A stretch of DNA of 64,000 bases, from the NCBI GenBank assembly GCA_016296505.1, contig JAEDJD010000006.1:38572-102571 (forward strand), given 5' to 3'. Origin of the DNA: Oscillospiraceae bacterium (GTDB lineage Bacteria; Bacillota; Clostridia; Oscillospirales; Ruminococcaceae). The position numbers and the translations under genes are program-made. This document shows positions 15,973 through 25,388 of the stretch, one piece after another; position 1 is the first letter of the stretch; each line of letters begins with the position of its first letter. Below the pieces are notes generated by a model. It had not been told where the DNA came from. It made no database searches and worked only from the letters and a program-made list of their open reading frames with translations.

Positions 15973-17133
15973 TTATTTTTTATCGAGAATCTTGAAAATT
16001 TCGGACAAATCATCATCGTCGTCGAGGCGCGGAATCGCACTGGAACGGCGCTGCTGGGAGGGTTTTCTCGGGTCAACGGACGCGAAATTATCCACAGCAG
16101 GATTTTTAATTTCAATCGGTTCTTTCTTCTTTTTCTCAGCAGGCAGCGGAACATCGTCGATGGTATCGGGCGTCTTGTCCTCATAGCCGGCGGCGATGAC
16201 GGTAATCACCATTTCATCGCTCATATCCTCCTTAAAGGCGGTTCCGAGAATGACTTCAACGCCCGGCGCTGCGGTTTCGGTAATCTTCTGGGTCGCTGCG
16301 TCGACCTCGGCAGAAAGCACATCCTCGCTCATTGCAATATTGATGAGCAGGCGCTTTGCACCCGTGATTGAAGTTTCGAGCAGCGGGCTGGAGATGACGG
16401 CAGTTGCCGCTTCATCCGCCTTATTCTTGCCGCCGCCGTGACCGATTGCCATATGTGCAAAGCCTGCGCCCTTCATGATCGTAGAAACGTCTGCGAAATC
16501 GAGGTTAATGTAGCCGTCCTCAACGATGAGATCGGAGATCGACTTCACGCCGGTTTTCAGCACATCATCCGCCATCGCAAAGCTCTGGCGCATCGTGAGC
16601 GGTTTATCCAGTCCAACGAGCAGGCGCTCATTTGGAATAATTACGAGGGAATCCACATATTTTTTTAATGTCTCGATACCGCGCTCCGCCTGTGCCATTT
16701 TCTGTTCGCGCTCAAACGCAAACGGCTTTGTGACAACAGCGACCGTCAGGATCCCGAGTTCCTGCGCGATCTGCGCAACGACGGGAGCCGCACCGGTACC
16801 GGTACCGCCGCCCATACCTGCGGTAATGAAGATCATATCCGCGCCCTTGAGCGCATTGCTGATCTCATCGCGGTTTTCCTCCGCAGACTGTCTGCCGACC
16901 TCGGGGCGATTGCCAGCGCCTCTGCCCTTTGTCAGCTTTGCGCCGATCTGGATTCTTGTCGGCGCTTTTGAATTCAGGAGCGCCTTGGCGTCGGTATTCA
17001 CCGCAATATACTCAATATTCTTGACATCAGCCTGTACCATGCAGTCCAGAGCGTTTCCGCCGCCGCCGCCGACACCGACAACTTTAATATTCACCTGCGG
17101 ATCAAATGAATCTTCATATATAAAATCAGTCAT
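15973..17133 (-). CDS. ftsZ: Cell division GTPase FtsZ
   Basis: 386-residue tubulin homologue that forms the Z ring. Visible: GVGGGGGNALDCM near 19-31, the tubulin signature GGGTGTGAAP near 105-114, and the C-terminal variable tail ending in a short acidic conserved peptide (IPRLDDDDDLSEIFKIL) that usually binds FtsA/ZipA/SepF. Start moved to ATG 17133 (MTDFIYED), which has GGAGG before it. It has its own strong promoter and terminator although it closes the dcw cluster. Confidence 0.98.
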   Translation of the reverse strand: MTDFIYEDSFDPQVNIKVVGVGGGGGNALDCMVQADVKNIEYIAVNTDAKALLNSKAPTRIQIGAKLTKGRGAGNRPEVGRQSAEENRDEISNALKGADMIFITAGMGGGTGTGAAPVVAQIAQELGILTVAVVTKPFAFEREQKMAQAERGIETLKKYVDSLVIIPNERLLVGLDKPLTMRQSFAMADDVLKTGVKSISDLIVEDGYINLDFADVSTIMKGAGFAHMAIGHGGGKNKADEAATAVISSPLLETSITGAKRLLINIAMSEDVLSAEVDAATQKITETAAPGVEVILGTAFKEDMSDEMVITVIAAGYEDKTPDTIDDVPLPAEKKKKEPIEIKNPAVDNFASVDPRKPSQQRRSSAIPRLDDDDDLSEIFKILDKK

Positions 17134-17197
17134 CAAAGTTCCTCCATTTCGACAGCCCAAGGTTCTGCTCGGGAGAGCCGCCTACAAACATAAAGTT

Positions 17198-17226
17198 ATT
17201 TTAGCACAGTTTTTCCACGATTGCAA
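17198..17226 (-). promoter_or_regulatory. Promoter of ftsZ
   Basis: Minus-strand TTGCAA (17226-17221), 17-base spacer, TGC-extended TAAAAT (17203-17198). Confidence 0.85.
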
Positions 17227-17278
17227 GCGGATTTTTTGTTTTTGTTTAAATTGACGAATATTTTCTTTGGAATTTATG

Positions 17279-18160
17279 TCATTCTATGGCAGATGACGTA
17301 GTTTCCGTCGTTGAAGCTGTAGTTTCGACAAGCGTACTCAGCCAAGCCGGCGCGGTAACGGGATTTGCGATATTCTCCTGCGGCAATACGGAAATCTGGT
17401 TATTGCCGATCATCGTCAGCATATATTTTTTCTGCGAATTCAGTTGATTCAGACGTTCAAAGACATCCTGCGCAAGATTCAGCTTATAGACCGCGTCGTT
17501 CGCGCTGCCGAGATGGAACACGGCATTGTTTCCAATGTACACGATAATATCGCTCTGATCCGCCATATCCAGCGACCAGATCAGCGGATTGCCGCATTCG
17601 GAGACAGCCGCAGTCAGCGTCTTGAGGATATTGTCGCGTTTTTCGTCCTCCGAGCGCAAAACCATACCGATTGAGCCTTCCGCCGGATTATAGCCGGAAA
17701 TGATGATGAGTCCCGGATACGGATCCTCTTTGAGCTCCTCCAGAACGCGGTTCGACGCGCTCACAAGCAGATAGCCATAGCTCTGCGTGATATTCGCGAC
17801 CGGCACCGCTCGTTCGACATTGATCTCGACCGTTGACGGAAAACGCCGCTTTACCGTAACTTTCTCGGCATAGGCAATATTTGCGCGCACGCGCTCCGCG
17901 GCAATCACCGTATCGAGCCGGATCAGATTATCCTGATACCGGATGCCGCTTAATTCGACAATTTGTTCATCCGGCGTATCGGTTTCATTGTTGACGACAA
18001 TCTCTGTGATGTTAAAAAACAGCGTCATGGAAAGCGCCGCTGCAAGCCCGATCACGAGCACAATCACCAGAAATATATATGATCTGTGAGTGCGTGTCCT
18101 GCGGCGTCGTCGTTTGCTGCTTCGCTGCCGCCTGACATTCTGCTTGACGACATCCTGCAT
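17279..18160 (-). CDS. ftsQ: Cell division protein FtsQ/DivIB
   Basis: 293 residues: very basic cytoplasmic start (RRQRSSKRRRRRTRTHR), one membrane span at about 29-50, then an extracellular POTRA domain beginning FFNITEIVVNNETDTPDEQIVELSG and a C-terminal beta domain. FtsQ/DivIB stabilises the FtsL-FtsB-FtsI divisome subcomplex. The C-terminal Thr/Ser-rich tail is a spacer. AAAGGAG precedes the ATG. It lies between murA and ftsZ as in other clostridial dcw clusters. Confidence 0.93.
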   Translation of the reverse strand: MQDVVKQNVRRQRSSKRRRRRTRTHRSYIFLVIVLVIGLAAALSMTLFFNITEIVVNNETDTPDEQIVELSGIRYQDNLIRLDTVIAAERVRANIAYAEKVTVKRRFPSTVEINVERAVPVANITQSYGYLLVSASNRVLEELKEDPYPGLIIISGYNPAEGSIGMVLRSEDEKRDNILKTLTAAVSECGNPLIWSLDMADQSDIIVYIGNNAVFHLGSANDAVYKLNLAQDVFERLNQLNSQKKYMLTMIGNNQISVLPQENIANPVTAPAWLSTLVETTASTTETTSSAIE

Positions 18161-18355
18161 CTGCCTACTCCTTTCCGTTTGATTTAAGACTATATTGCTA
18201 TTTTTGACATTTTGCTATCCATAACCGCGCCGACGTATCAGCGTGATTTTCCCACAAATTCAACAGAGTTTTCAACAGTCAAATGCTGAATTCAGGCGAA
18301 AACAGGCTGTTTTCCCCTATCGTCCGGATAGTTTTTCACTATTTCAACCAAGTTT

Positions 18356-19663
18356 TCAACATTTCTGCACCTTCGATCCGGAAAATGTACGCTCTAAGGC
18401 TGAAAAAGTACCGCGCTCTGTTGGAATGCCGAGACTGTTGAAAGTCTCTGCAAAATGTTCATATCCACGATCCAGATGCTGCAATCCTGAAAGATATGTG
18501 ACGCCCTCCGCGCCTGCCGCCGCTGCGGCAAGTGCTGCACCGCCGCGCAAATCCATAGCGGCAACCTCCGCGCCGTGCAGCGAACGGACTCCCGTAATCA
18601 CTGCCGTCCTGCCGGATACACGGATATCCGCGCCCATCCGCGCCAGTTCGCCCATATGCTTGAAACGATTTTCAAAGATCGTTTCCTCCAGCATACTCGT
18701 ACCTTTCGCCGTACACAGCACCGCCGAGATCAATGCCTGCGCGTCCGTCGGGAAGCCCGGATACGGCATAGTCCGTATGTAGCTGATGCTCCGCAGGGGC
18801 GCGGTGCGGTCAAGGAAAATACGGTCGCCGCAGACGCCGATCCGACAGCCTGCCTGTTCCAGCACATCCAAGCATATTTTCAGATCCTCCGGCGCTGCGT
18901 CCGTCAGACAGATCTCGCCGCCTGCCGCCGCGCCTGCGCAGAGATAGCTCATCGCCGCAATGCGATCGGGCATCACACGATATTCCGTACCGTGCAGCCG
19001 TTTGCCGCCGCGAATGATAACCGTATGCGTACCCGCGCCGCGAATCTCGGCGCCGCATTGATTCAGAAATTGCGCAAGATCAACGATTTCGGGTTCACAA
19101 GCCGCATTCGTCAGGACAGTCTCGCCGTCCGCGCGCACCGCCGCCATCATGACGTTTTCCGTCACGCCGACAGACGGAATCGGCAAATGAATCCGCGCGC
19201 CGGAAAGCTTATCTGCGGTACAGTAAATTCTGCCGGCGCATTCGCGAATCCGGACGCGCATGGAGCGCATCGCGTCCAGATGCAGATTGATCGGACGCGG
19301 TCCCAGCTCGCAGCCGCCCGGCATGGTCAGCGTACAGCGCTTCATGCTGCCGAGAATCGGGCCAAGAAACATAATGGACGAGCGCATTGCTCGCATATCC
19401 GAATCCGGAATTTCATACAGCTCTGCGGATTCGCGCACGATCCGGATTGTATTGCCCTCGACCGTTGAACGGCAGCCGAGTCGATTCAGAATCCGGCACG
19501 CCGCATAGACATCCGAAAGCTGCGGCACATTTGTCAGAACAGTTTCACCGTCGCAAAGCAGCGCCGCCGCCATCAACGGAAGCGCGCTGTTCTTCGCGCC
19601 CTGAACGGATATCTCACCATGCAGCGGTCTGCCGCCGGAGATTTTCAATATTTCCTCTGTCAT
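18356..19663 (-). CDS. murA: UDP-N-acetylglucosamine 1-carboxyvinyltransferase MurA
   Basis: 435 residues. Transfers enolpyruvate from PEP to UDP-GlcNAc, first committed step of peptidoglycan synthesis. Motifs: GAKNSALPLMAAAL near 22, the active-site loop MPGGCELGPRPINLH with the catalytic Cys (fosfomycin target) near 115, and PYPGFPTDAQA near 305. Cytoplasmic. GAGGTGATG precedes ATG 19663. A terminator separates it from the upstream murG, so part of its expression may depend on readthrough. Confidence 0.96.
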   Translation of the reverse strand: MTEEILKISGGRPLHGEISVQGAKNSALPLMAAALLCDGETVLTNVPQLSDVYAACRILNRLGCRSTVEGNTIRIVRESAELYEIPDSDMRAMRSSIMFLGPILGSMKRCTLTMPGGCELGPRPINLHLDAMRSMRVRIRECAGRIYCTADKLSGARIHLPIPSVGVTENVMMAAVRADGETVLTNAACEPEIVDLAQFLNQCGAEIRGAGTHTVIIRGGKRLHGTEYRVMPDRIAAMSYLCAGAAAGGEICLTDAAPEDLKICLDVLEQAGCRIGVCGDRIFLDRTAPLRSISYIRTMPYPGFPTDAQALISAVLCTAKGTSMLEETIFENRFKHMGELARMGADIRVSGRTAVITGVRSLHGAEVAAMDLRGGAALAAAAAGAEGVTYLSGLQHLDRGYEHFAETFNSLGIPTERGTFSALERTFSGSKVQKC

Positions 19664-19681
19664 ATTGCATCACCTCAAACT

Positions 19682-19699
19682 AAAAAGGCGGAATCCGCC
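19682..19699 (-). terminator. Terminator between murG and murA
   Basis: Minus-strand GGCGG-ATT-CCGCC followed by TTTTTAG. Confidence 0.75.
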
Positions 19700-19762
19700 G
19701 TTTGTCTTTAGCGTATGCTGATTTTGCAGATTCTGTGCAAAGGCTGCAAAATTCGATTTTCC

Positions 19763-20881
19763 TCACCCCTGACGAATTTCCGCAAGCGTGTTCCAGATGC
19801 GGTCGTTGGTATCGGTCAGGAACAGTTTGCCTGCGCGCTGGTGCATCGCAAGACGTTTTTCGGGATCATGGTACAATTCTTCAATATGCTGCTTCATCCG
19901 GTCGATGGTCAAATCTTTTTGTTCGATCACGACCGCCGCGCCAGCCTTGCCGAGCACCATCGCATTATAATACTGATGATTTTCAGCCGCCGCCGGATAC
20001 GGAATCAGAATCGACGCTCTGCCGACCGCTTCCAGCTCGCTGAGCGTCGAGGCGCCTGCTCTGCTGATGACAACATCTGCAGCCGCCAGACAGATATCCA
20101 TATCATGTATGTACTCGGTCACGCGCAGGCGAGGTTCGTCCGCAATGCCGCGCTGTTTCAGCTCGTCCGGCATGGTATCTCTGCCGTGCTTGCCGTAGGC
20201 GTGGATATGGTTTATGTTCATATCCGATTCCAGATGCCATTGCATCAGCTCCGGCGTCATATCGTTCAAGCATTTTGCGCCCTGACTGCCGCCAAACGAT
20301 ACAATCAGCATCCCCTCGCGAACCCCGAGCTGTCGTCTTGCCTGCTCTCTGTTTACTTTTGTCATGCTTCCGCGGACGGGCAATCCCGTCATGACGACGT
20401 TTGCGCCTTGCGGAAAATATTTTTCCGCCTCTGCAAAGGTCACCATAACCGCCTTTGCTTTTTTGGCAAGCAGCTTATTTGTAACGCCCGGAAACGCATT
20501 CTGTTCATGAACGGCGGTCGGGATTCCGAGCTGCTGCGCCGCACGGATCACGGGTCCCGACGCATAACCGCCCGTACCGATCGCAAGACACGGCTGAAAA
20601 TCGCTTACGATTTTGCGTGCGCGTCCGCCTGCCGTCATCAGATATCCGGCTGCTTTCAGATTCCGCTTGATATTCTCCGGACTGAAACTGCGCTGAAAGC
20701 CGGCAGACTTCACAAATTCCATGCGGTATCCGGCGGCTGGAACAAGCGTTGCCTCCATGCCGTCCGGCGTGCCGACGAACAGAAATTCCGCTTCTTTATC
20801 ATGTTCTGCAATGATGCCTGCAATGGCGAGTCCGGGGTTGATATGTCCGCCCGTTCCGCCGCAGGATATCAGATATCTCAT
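19763..20881 (-). CDS. murG: Lipid II synthase MurG
   Basis: 372 residues. Adds GlcNAc to lipid I at the inner face of the membrane. Two Rossmann halves; N-terminal GGTGGHINPGLAIA near 8-21, GGYASGPV near 103, HEQNAFPG near 124, SFGGSQGAKCLN near 188, and the C-terminal donor site SRAGASTLSELEAVGRASILIPYPAAAENHQ-type segment near 262-292. ATG 20881 is preferred over GTG 20890 because AGGTG lies six bases before it. Confidence 0.97.
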   Translation of the reverse strand: MRYLISCGGTGGHINPGLAIAGIIAEHDKEAEFLFVGTPDGMEATLVPAAGYRMEFVKSAGFQRSFSPENIKRNLKAAGYLMTAGGRARKIVSDFQPCLAIGTGGYASGPVIRAAQQLGIPTAVHEQNAFPGVTNKLLAKKAKAVMVTFAEAEKYFPQGANVVMTGLPVRGSMTKVNREQARRQLGVREGMLIVSFGGSQGAKCLNDMTPELMQWHLESDMNINHIHAYGKHGRDTMPDELKQRGIADEPRLRVTEYIHDMDICLAAADVVISRAGASTLSELEAVGRASILIPYPAAAENHQYYNAMVLGKAGAAVVIEQKDLTIDRMKQHIEELYHDPEKRLAMHQRAGKLFLTDTNDRIWNTLAEIRQG

Positions 20882-20947
20882 ATTGGTCACCTATCTTTTT
20901 TGATTCAATGCCGCATCCTGAAAATCCACGCTGACGCATCGAAAAAA

Positions 20948-21466
20948 TTATATTGCTGCATCGGGATACGGCAGTCCGATATATGTTCCGTATGCAGCGG
21001 CAATCAGCGGCGTATGCTGCGGAATGGTCTGATGCGAGCCGATCAATGCGAGGTATTCACCTGTGGTCACCCAGCGAAACGCGTCGGTTTCGCCCGCCTG
21101 CATCCGCAGAACGCTGTCCGGCACATCGCGCTTCAGCAGAAAGAACGCGTGTATGTATCCGGCGCGCCGGAATGTGCCGCAAGATATGAGGTCTTCGACG
21201 TCCGCGCGGATGCCGGTCTCCTCGAACAGCTCGCGGACAGCCCCCTGTACTGCGGTTTCGCCCGATCTGACGCAGCCGCCGGTAATCTCCCAGCGCTTTG
21301 CATATTTTTTCTCAGAGGCGCGGCGCGTCATGAGGAAACGTCCATCGCTGCGCAGCGTCATAACCGCAGTCAGCATCAGAAATGTACCGGACGGCGCCAC
21401 GGTTCCGCGTTCGACCGTTCCGCAGACGCGCGTACCTGTGCTGTCGTACAAATCGAGCACTTCCAT
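20948..21466 (-). CDS. NUDIX hydrolase inside the dcw cluster
   Basis: 172 residues with a full NUDIX box, GGCVRSGETAVQGAVREL then FEETGI, near 63-86. The end (LPYPDAAI) and the N-terminus (MEVLDLYDSTG) resemble IDI-type/NUDIX family members that often act on nucleoside diphosphates or isopentenyl diphosphate; the substrate cannot be named. It sits between ftsW and murG, where murD or another wall gene is often found, with AAAGGAGG before the ATG. A housekeeping link with nucleotide-sugar precursors is speculation. Confidence 0.9.
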   Translation of the reverse strand: MEVLDLYDSTGTRVCGTVERGTVAPSGTFLMLTAVMTLRSDGRFLMTRRASEKKYAKRWEITGGCVRSGETAVQGAVRELFEETGIRADVEDLISCGTFRRAGYIHAFFLLKRDVPDSVLRMQAGETDAFRWVTTGEYLALIGSHQTIPQHTPLIAAAYGTYIGLPYPDAAI

Positions 21467-21492
21467 TGCCGGCGCCCTCCTTTCAAAAGCAA

Positions 21493-22695
21493 TCAGTTCA
21501 GCTTTGCCTGTCTAGAAATATTCAGCAGAACGCCCATTTCAGCGAGCTGCATCAGCAGCGCCGTTCCTCCATATGAGAAAAACGGCAGTGAGATACCGGT
21601 ATTCGGTATCGCATTGCTGACAACCGCGATATTCAGCAGCGCCTGCATTCCAATGTGCATCGTAAATCCGACAGCGACCAGCATTCCAAATTTATCCTTT
21701 GCCTTTGCCGCAATATAAAATCCGCGGAAAATCAGCAGGCAAAACAGCAGAATCACGGTCACCGCGCCGACAAAACCAAATTCTTCGCAGAGAATTGCAA
21801 ATACAAAGTCGTTCTGCGCTTCCGGCAGATACTGGTACTTCTGCCGCGACGCGCCGAGTCCGAGTCCGAACATTCCGCCAGAACCAATCGCGATCAGCGA
21901 CTGACAGGTTTGCCATGTTTCATCCTGCATGAATTCCGGATCAAACGGGTCGAGCCAAGAGAGTATTCTCTCCTCAAAATATCCGACGCCTTTGCTGTAC
22001 ATCAGAAACAGCACCACGCCAGCCAATGCGATTACGCCAATCACAATCATGATACTGAAATGCAGCGGTCTTGCGCCGCCGACAAAAATCAGCGTCACGG
22101 CAAGCGCCGCGATAATCAGCGTACCGGAAAGATGCGGCTCCAGCATCATGAGTCCTGCGACGACGCCCAGCATCAGCATATACGGTACAATGCCGTACCA
22201 GAATGTTTTCATGCGGTGTTCATTGCGGATAATGAGCGTTGCAAAAAACAGAACGATCGCAATTTTCATCAGCTCCGAGGGCTGAAAGGTCGGGCCGCCG
22301 TCGCCGCCGATCGCAATCCAACGGCGTGCAAATGTGCCCTGCTTGGAGCCGATGCCGGGAATCAGAACGAGCACCAGCATGACAATCGCTGTCGCAAACG
22401 CCGCACCCGATACCCATAGCTTTTCAAAAAACTGATACGGCACCACGCTCAGAATTCCCATGACAACCAGACCGATTCCAGCAAAAAATAACTGTCGCGT
22501 CGCATAATACGTACCGCTCAGACCGTCCTCGATCGCCGCCGGATAAGAAGCCGAAAACATCATCAGTATACCAATGACAAGCAGCGCGATGATCGTTCCG
22601 AGCAGAACACCGTCCAAATCGTTGTCAATCAGGCGCCAGCCCCTTCCGGCAGGTCTTGTACGGGTACGTAACTGTTTGGCTGTACCAGTCGCCAT
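21493..22695 (-). CDS. ftsW: FtsW/SpoVE-type SEDS glycosyltransferase
   Basis: 400 residues, about ten membrane segments after a basic tail (KQLRTRTRPAGRGW). SEDS proteins polymerise lipid II together with a class B PBP. Diagnostic: QPSELMKIA near 135, ASRQKYQYLPEAQNDFVFAI near 282-301 and the C-terminal PNTGISLPFFSYGG near 363-376. AAAAGGAG before the ATG. Position next to mraY and the PBP supports FtsW or the sporulation paralogue SpoVE rather than RodA. Confidence 0.93.
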   Translation of the reverse strand: MATGTAKQLRTRTRPAGRGWRLIDNDLDGVLLGTIIALLVIGILMMFSASYPAAIEDGLSGTYYATRQLFFAGIGLVVMGILSVVPYQFFEKLWVSGAAFATAIVMLVLVLIPGIGSKQGTFARRWIAIGGDGGPTFQPSELMKIAIVLFFATLIIRNEHRMKTFWYGIVPYMLMLGVVAGLMMLEPHLSGTLIIAALAVTLIFVGGARPLHFSIMIVIGVIALAGVVLFLMYSKGVGYFEERILSWLDPFDPEFMQDETWQTCQSLIAIGSGGMFGLGLGASRQKYQYLPEAQNDFVFAILCEEFGFVGAVTVILLFCLLIFRGFYIAAKAKDKFGMLVAVGFTMHIGMQALLNIAVVSNAIPNTGISLPFFSYGGTALLMQLAEMGVLLNISRQAKLN

Positions 22696-22729
22696 GTTCC
22701 ATCAGCTCCTTTTCCGAATGATCGGCAGA

Positions 22730-23755
22730 TTACATACGCGTTGCAACGGCAAGTACGCCGAATACAAGCCCGAACAGCGAAAATACAGTCACAATCTTGT
22801 ATTCGCTCCATTTGCAAAGTTCAAAATGATGGTGAATCGGGGACATTTTGAAGATCCGGCGTCCCTCGCCGTATTTTTTTCTGGTATATTTGAAGTACAG
22901 CGTCTGAATCACAACGCTCAGCGCGTCGAGCACATACACGATGCCGACCATCACAAGCAGCAGATGCATTCTGCACGCGACGCCGAGCGCTGCAAACGCG
23001 CCGCCCAGATACATCGAACCGGTATCGCCCATGAAGCATTTTGCAGGATGCAGATTCCAGACGAGAAATCCGATGCAGCCGCCCGCAATCGTGATTGCAT
23101 AAAGAGAAAGCTCCAGCGCGTCAAAGGTTGAGCAGAGAATCGTCATGCAGAGCATCGTCACGACCGTCACCGAGCCGCAGAGACCGTCAATGCCGTCCGT
23201 CAGATTGACCGCGTTTATCATGTAGATCATGAACAGCAGCATCACCGGATAATAGAAAATACCCAGATTCAGCTTGCAGAACAGAAGGTCGATCGTCGTT
23301 TCATGATCGCCCAGCGCATACATTATTGCCAGAAATGCACTGCAAAATACAACCTGAAACAGAATTTTCTGCTTGGGATTCAAGCCCTCGTTGCGCTTCT
23401 TCACCGCCTTGATGAAATCATCGGTAAAGCCGCAGGCGCCCGAATACGTCAGCGAAAACAGTATGACCGTCAACAGACGGAGCGCATTCGTTGTCGTGAC
23501 GGCTTCCGTCAGGTCGGGACCGCCGCGGAACCGCCAGACCGTATAGCCGAGCGCCGTCGCCGCAATGCTGCCGATGATGAACAGAAAACCGCCCATGATC
23601 GGCGTACCCTGCTTGGATTTATGCCATGCAGGACCCTCCTCCAGAATTGTTTGTCCGAAGTGAATGCGGCGCAGAAACGGAATCAGAATGAAACCGCCGA
23701 GCGCGGCAATCACCGCCGCCGTCACCGCGGCGCTTAAAGTCAACCAGATAGGCAT
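22730..23755 (-). CDS. mraY: Phospho-MurNAc-pentapeptide transferase MraY
   Basis: 341 residues, ten membrane segments. Makes lipid I from UDP-MurNAc-pentapeptide and undecaprenyl phosphate. Motifs: KQGTPIMGGFLFI near 48-60, FTDDFIKAVKKRNEGLNPKQK-type segment near 111, NAVNLTDGIDGLCG near 184-197 (catalytic Asp region) and FMGDTGSMYLGG near 243-254. The carrier lipid is the product of uppS elsewhere in this window. GGAGG lies 11 bases before ATG 23755. Confidence 0.97.
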   Translation of the reverse strand: MPIWLTLSAAVTAAVIAALGGFILIPFLRRIHFGQTILEEGPAWHKSKQGTPIMGGFLFIIGSIAATALGYTVWRFRGGPDLTEAVTTTNALRLLTVILFSLTYSGACGFTDDFIKAVKKRNEGLNPKQKILFQVVFCSAFLAIMYALGDHETTIDLLFCKLNLGIFYYPVMLLFMIYMINAVNLTDGIDGLCGSVTVVTMLCMTILCSTFDALELSLYAITIAGGCIGFLVWNLHPAKCFMGDTGSMYLGGAFAALGVACRMHLLLVMVGIVYVLDALSVVIQTLYFKYTRKKYGEGRRIFKMSPIHHHFELCKWSEYKIVTVFSLFGLVFGVLAVATRM

Positions 23756-23784
23756 ATTTCACAGAACCTCCGCAATCTTCGCTT

Positions 23785-25242
23785 TTACATTTTTTCCAAA
23801 AAGACGCGCTTTGCCGCATCCGCAACCAGCTCGCGTTCATCCATATGCAGATGCACGCCGCCGGCGATAATCTGATAATCCTCATGTCCTTTGCCGGCAA
23901 GCAATACGACGTCGCCGGTTTTCGCCTGCTTCATCGCAAGATAAATCGCCTCTGCCCTGTCCGGCTCTGTCTGATACGGCACGTTATAATCTGCAAGACC
24001 TTCGAGAATATCCTGCATAATCGCAAGCGGATCCTCGTCGCGCGGATTATCGGACGTAATCATAATAAAATCCGCATGATTTGCCGCAGCGGCAGCCATT
24101 TTCGGGCGCTTTGCCGCGTCGCGGTTTCCGCCGCAGCCAAAGACCGCAATCAGGCGTCCGACCGTACATTCGCGTAGGCTTGCCAGTGTTTTTTCCAATG
24201 CGTCGGGCGTATGGGCATAGTCGCAGATCACAGTAAAATCGAGCGCGGTCGGGATGACCTCGCATCTGCCGCGCACGCCCGTATAATGCAGCAGCAGCTC
24301 GTTCATCGTTTCCATCGGAACGCCGATTCTTCTGCCGACCGCGATCGCCGCGACCGCATTGCTGACATTGAACATTCCGGTCATGCGCATGGACATCGGA
24401 AGCGTTTCCCCATGCAGACGCAGCGTAAATTTTGTACCCTCCGTACCGAGCGTAATCGCGTCCGCCATCGCGTCAAAGGAATCCGCAGCGTGCTGCCGGA
24501 TGCCGTAGGTTGATTTTTCGCAGGTGATTTCCTGATAGAGCCGCTTGCCGTAATCGTCATTGCCGTTGACAATCGCATAATCGCAGCGGTCAAAGAGCAT
24601 TCTCTTGGCGAGGTAGTAATTTTCCATTGTGCCGTGAACATCCAGATGATCCTGCGTCAGATTGGTAAATATCGCCGCTGCAAAGCGGGTCGGCCCGATG
24701 CGGTACTGCTCCAGACCAAAGGACGATACTTCCATCACAACGGTTTCGATATTCGCCTTTACCATTTTTGCAAGCAGCGCGAAATACGCGTCTGTCAGCG
24801 GCGTCGTATTGGGCGAGGGCAGAATCTCATCTCCGATTTCATACTGCACCGTCCCGATGAGACCTACGCGCCGTCCGGTTTTTCTGAGCATTTCCTTAAT
24901 GAGCGTTGCAGTTGTGGTCTTACCGTTTGTGCCGGTGACGCCGACGATCTGCAATTTCCGTTCCGGATGTCCGTACCATGCAGCACAGAGATCGCCATAT
25001 GTACGGCGCGTATTGGGGACTGTGATCTCACGATCTCCTAGCCCAAGCGGACGCTCCGTAACGACCAGCACAGCGCCCTGTTCCAGCATCGCTGCCGCCG
25101 CGTCATGCCCGTCATAGTTTGCGCCTTTGATACAAACGAACACCATATCTTTTTTCAGTGCGCGGGTATCGTCAGTCACGCCGATAATTTCCGTATCGGC
25201 GAGCTTTGTCTCCAGATTTTCAAGCAGGGTATGCAGTTTCAT
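23785..25242 (-). CDS. murE: UDP-MurNAc-tripeptide synthetase MurE, meso-DAP type
   Basis: 485 residues. ATP-dependent ligase adding the third amino acid to the wall peptide. GVTGTNGKTTTATLI near 107-121 is the Mur ligase P-loop, and DNPRDEDP near 406 is the motif that goes with meso-diaminopimelate rather than lysine, so the wall is predicted to be DAP-type. AGGAG lies before ATG 25242. MurD, MurF and MurC genes, needed for the other steps, are not in this window. Confidence 0.96.
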   Translation of the reverse strand: MKLHTLLENLETKLADTEIIGVTDDTRALKKDMVFVCIKGANYDGHDAAAAMLEQGAVLVVTERPLGLGDREITVPNTRRTYGDLCAAWYGHPERKLQIVGVTGTNGKTTTATLIKEMLRKTGRRVGLIGTVQYEIGDEILPSPNTTPLTDAYFALLAKMVKANIETVVMEVSSFGLEQYRIGPTRFAAAIFTNLTQDHLDVHGTMENYYLAKRMLFDRCDYAIVNGNDDYGKRLYQEITCEKSTYGIRQHAADSFDAMADAITLGTEGTKFTLRLHGETLPMSMRMTGMFNVSNAVAAIAVGRRIGVPMETMNELLLHYTGVRGRCEVIPTALDFTVICDYAHTPDALEKTLASLRECTVGRLIAVFGCGGNRDAAKRPKMAAAAANHADFIMITSDNPRDEDPLAIMQDILEGLADYNVPYQTEPDRAEAIYLAMKQAKTGDVVLLAGKGHEDYQIIAGGVHLHMDERELVADAAKRVFLEKM

Positions 25243-25388
25243 GATGTTCTCCTGTTTCGCGGACTGCTCTGCCGCAGTCTCATATCCATATTTCTGCTCA
25301 TATCCAAAGCTTTTTTAGCAGTTGTTCCACCGGACGGACCCCGTAGCACCCGTCCGGCAGAACGAAAGGATTGAGCGATATTCGCATA

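Noticed and set aside
18241..18360. Replication origin (DnaA boxes)
   Set aside because: Motifs are TTTTCAACA, not TTATNCACA, and no dnaA/dnaN is near.
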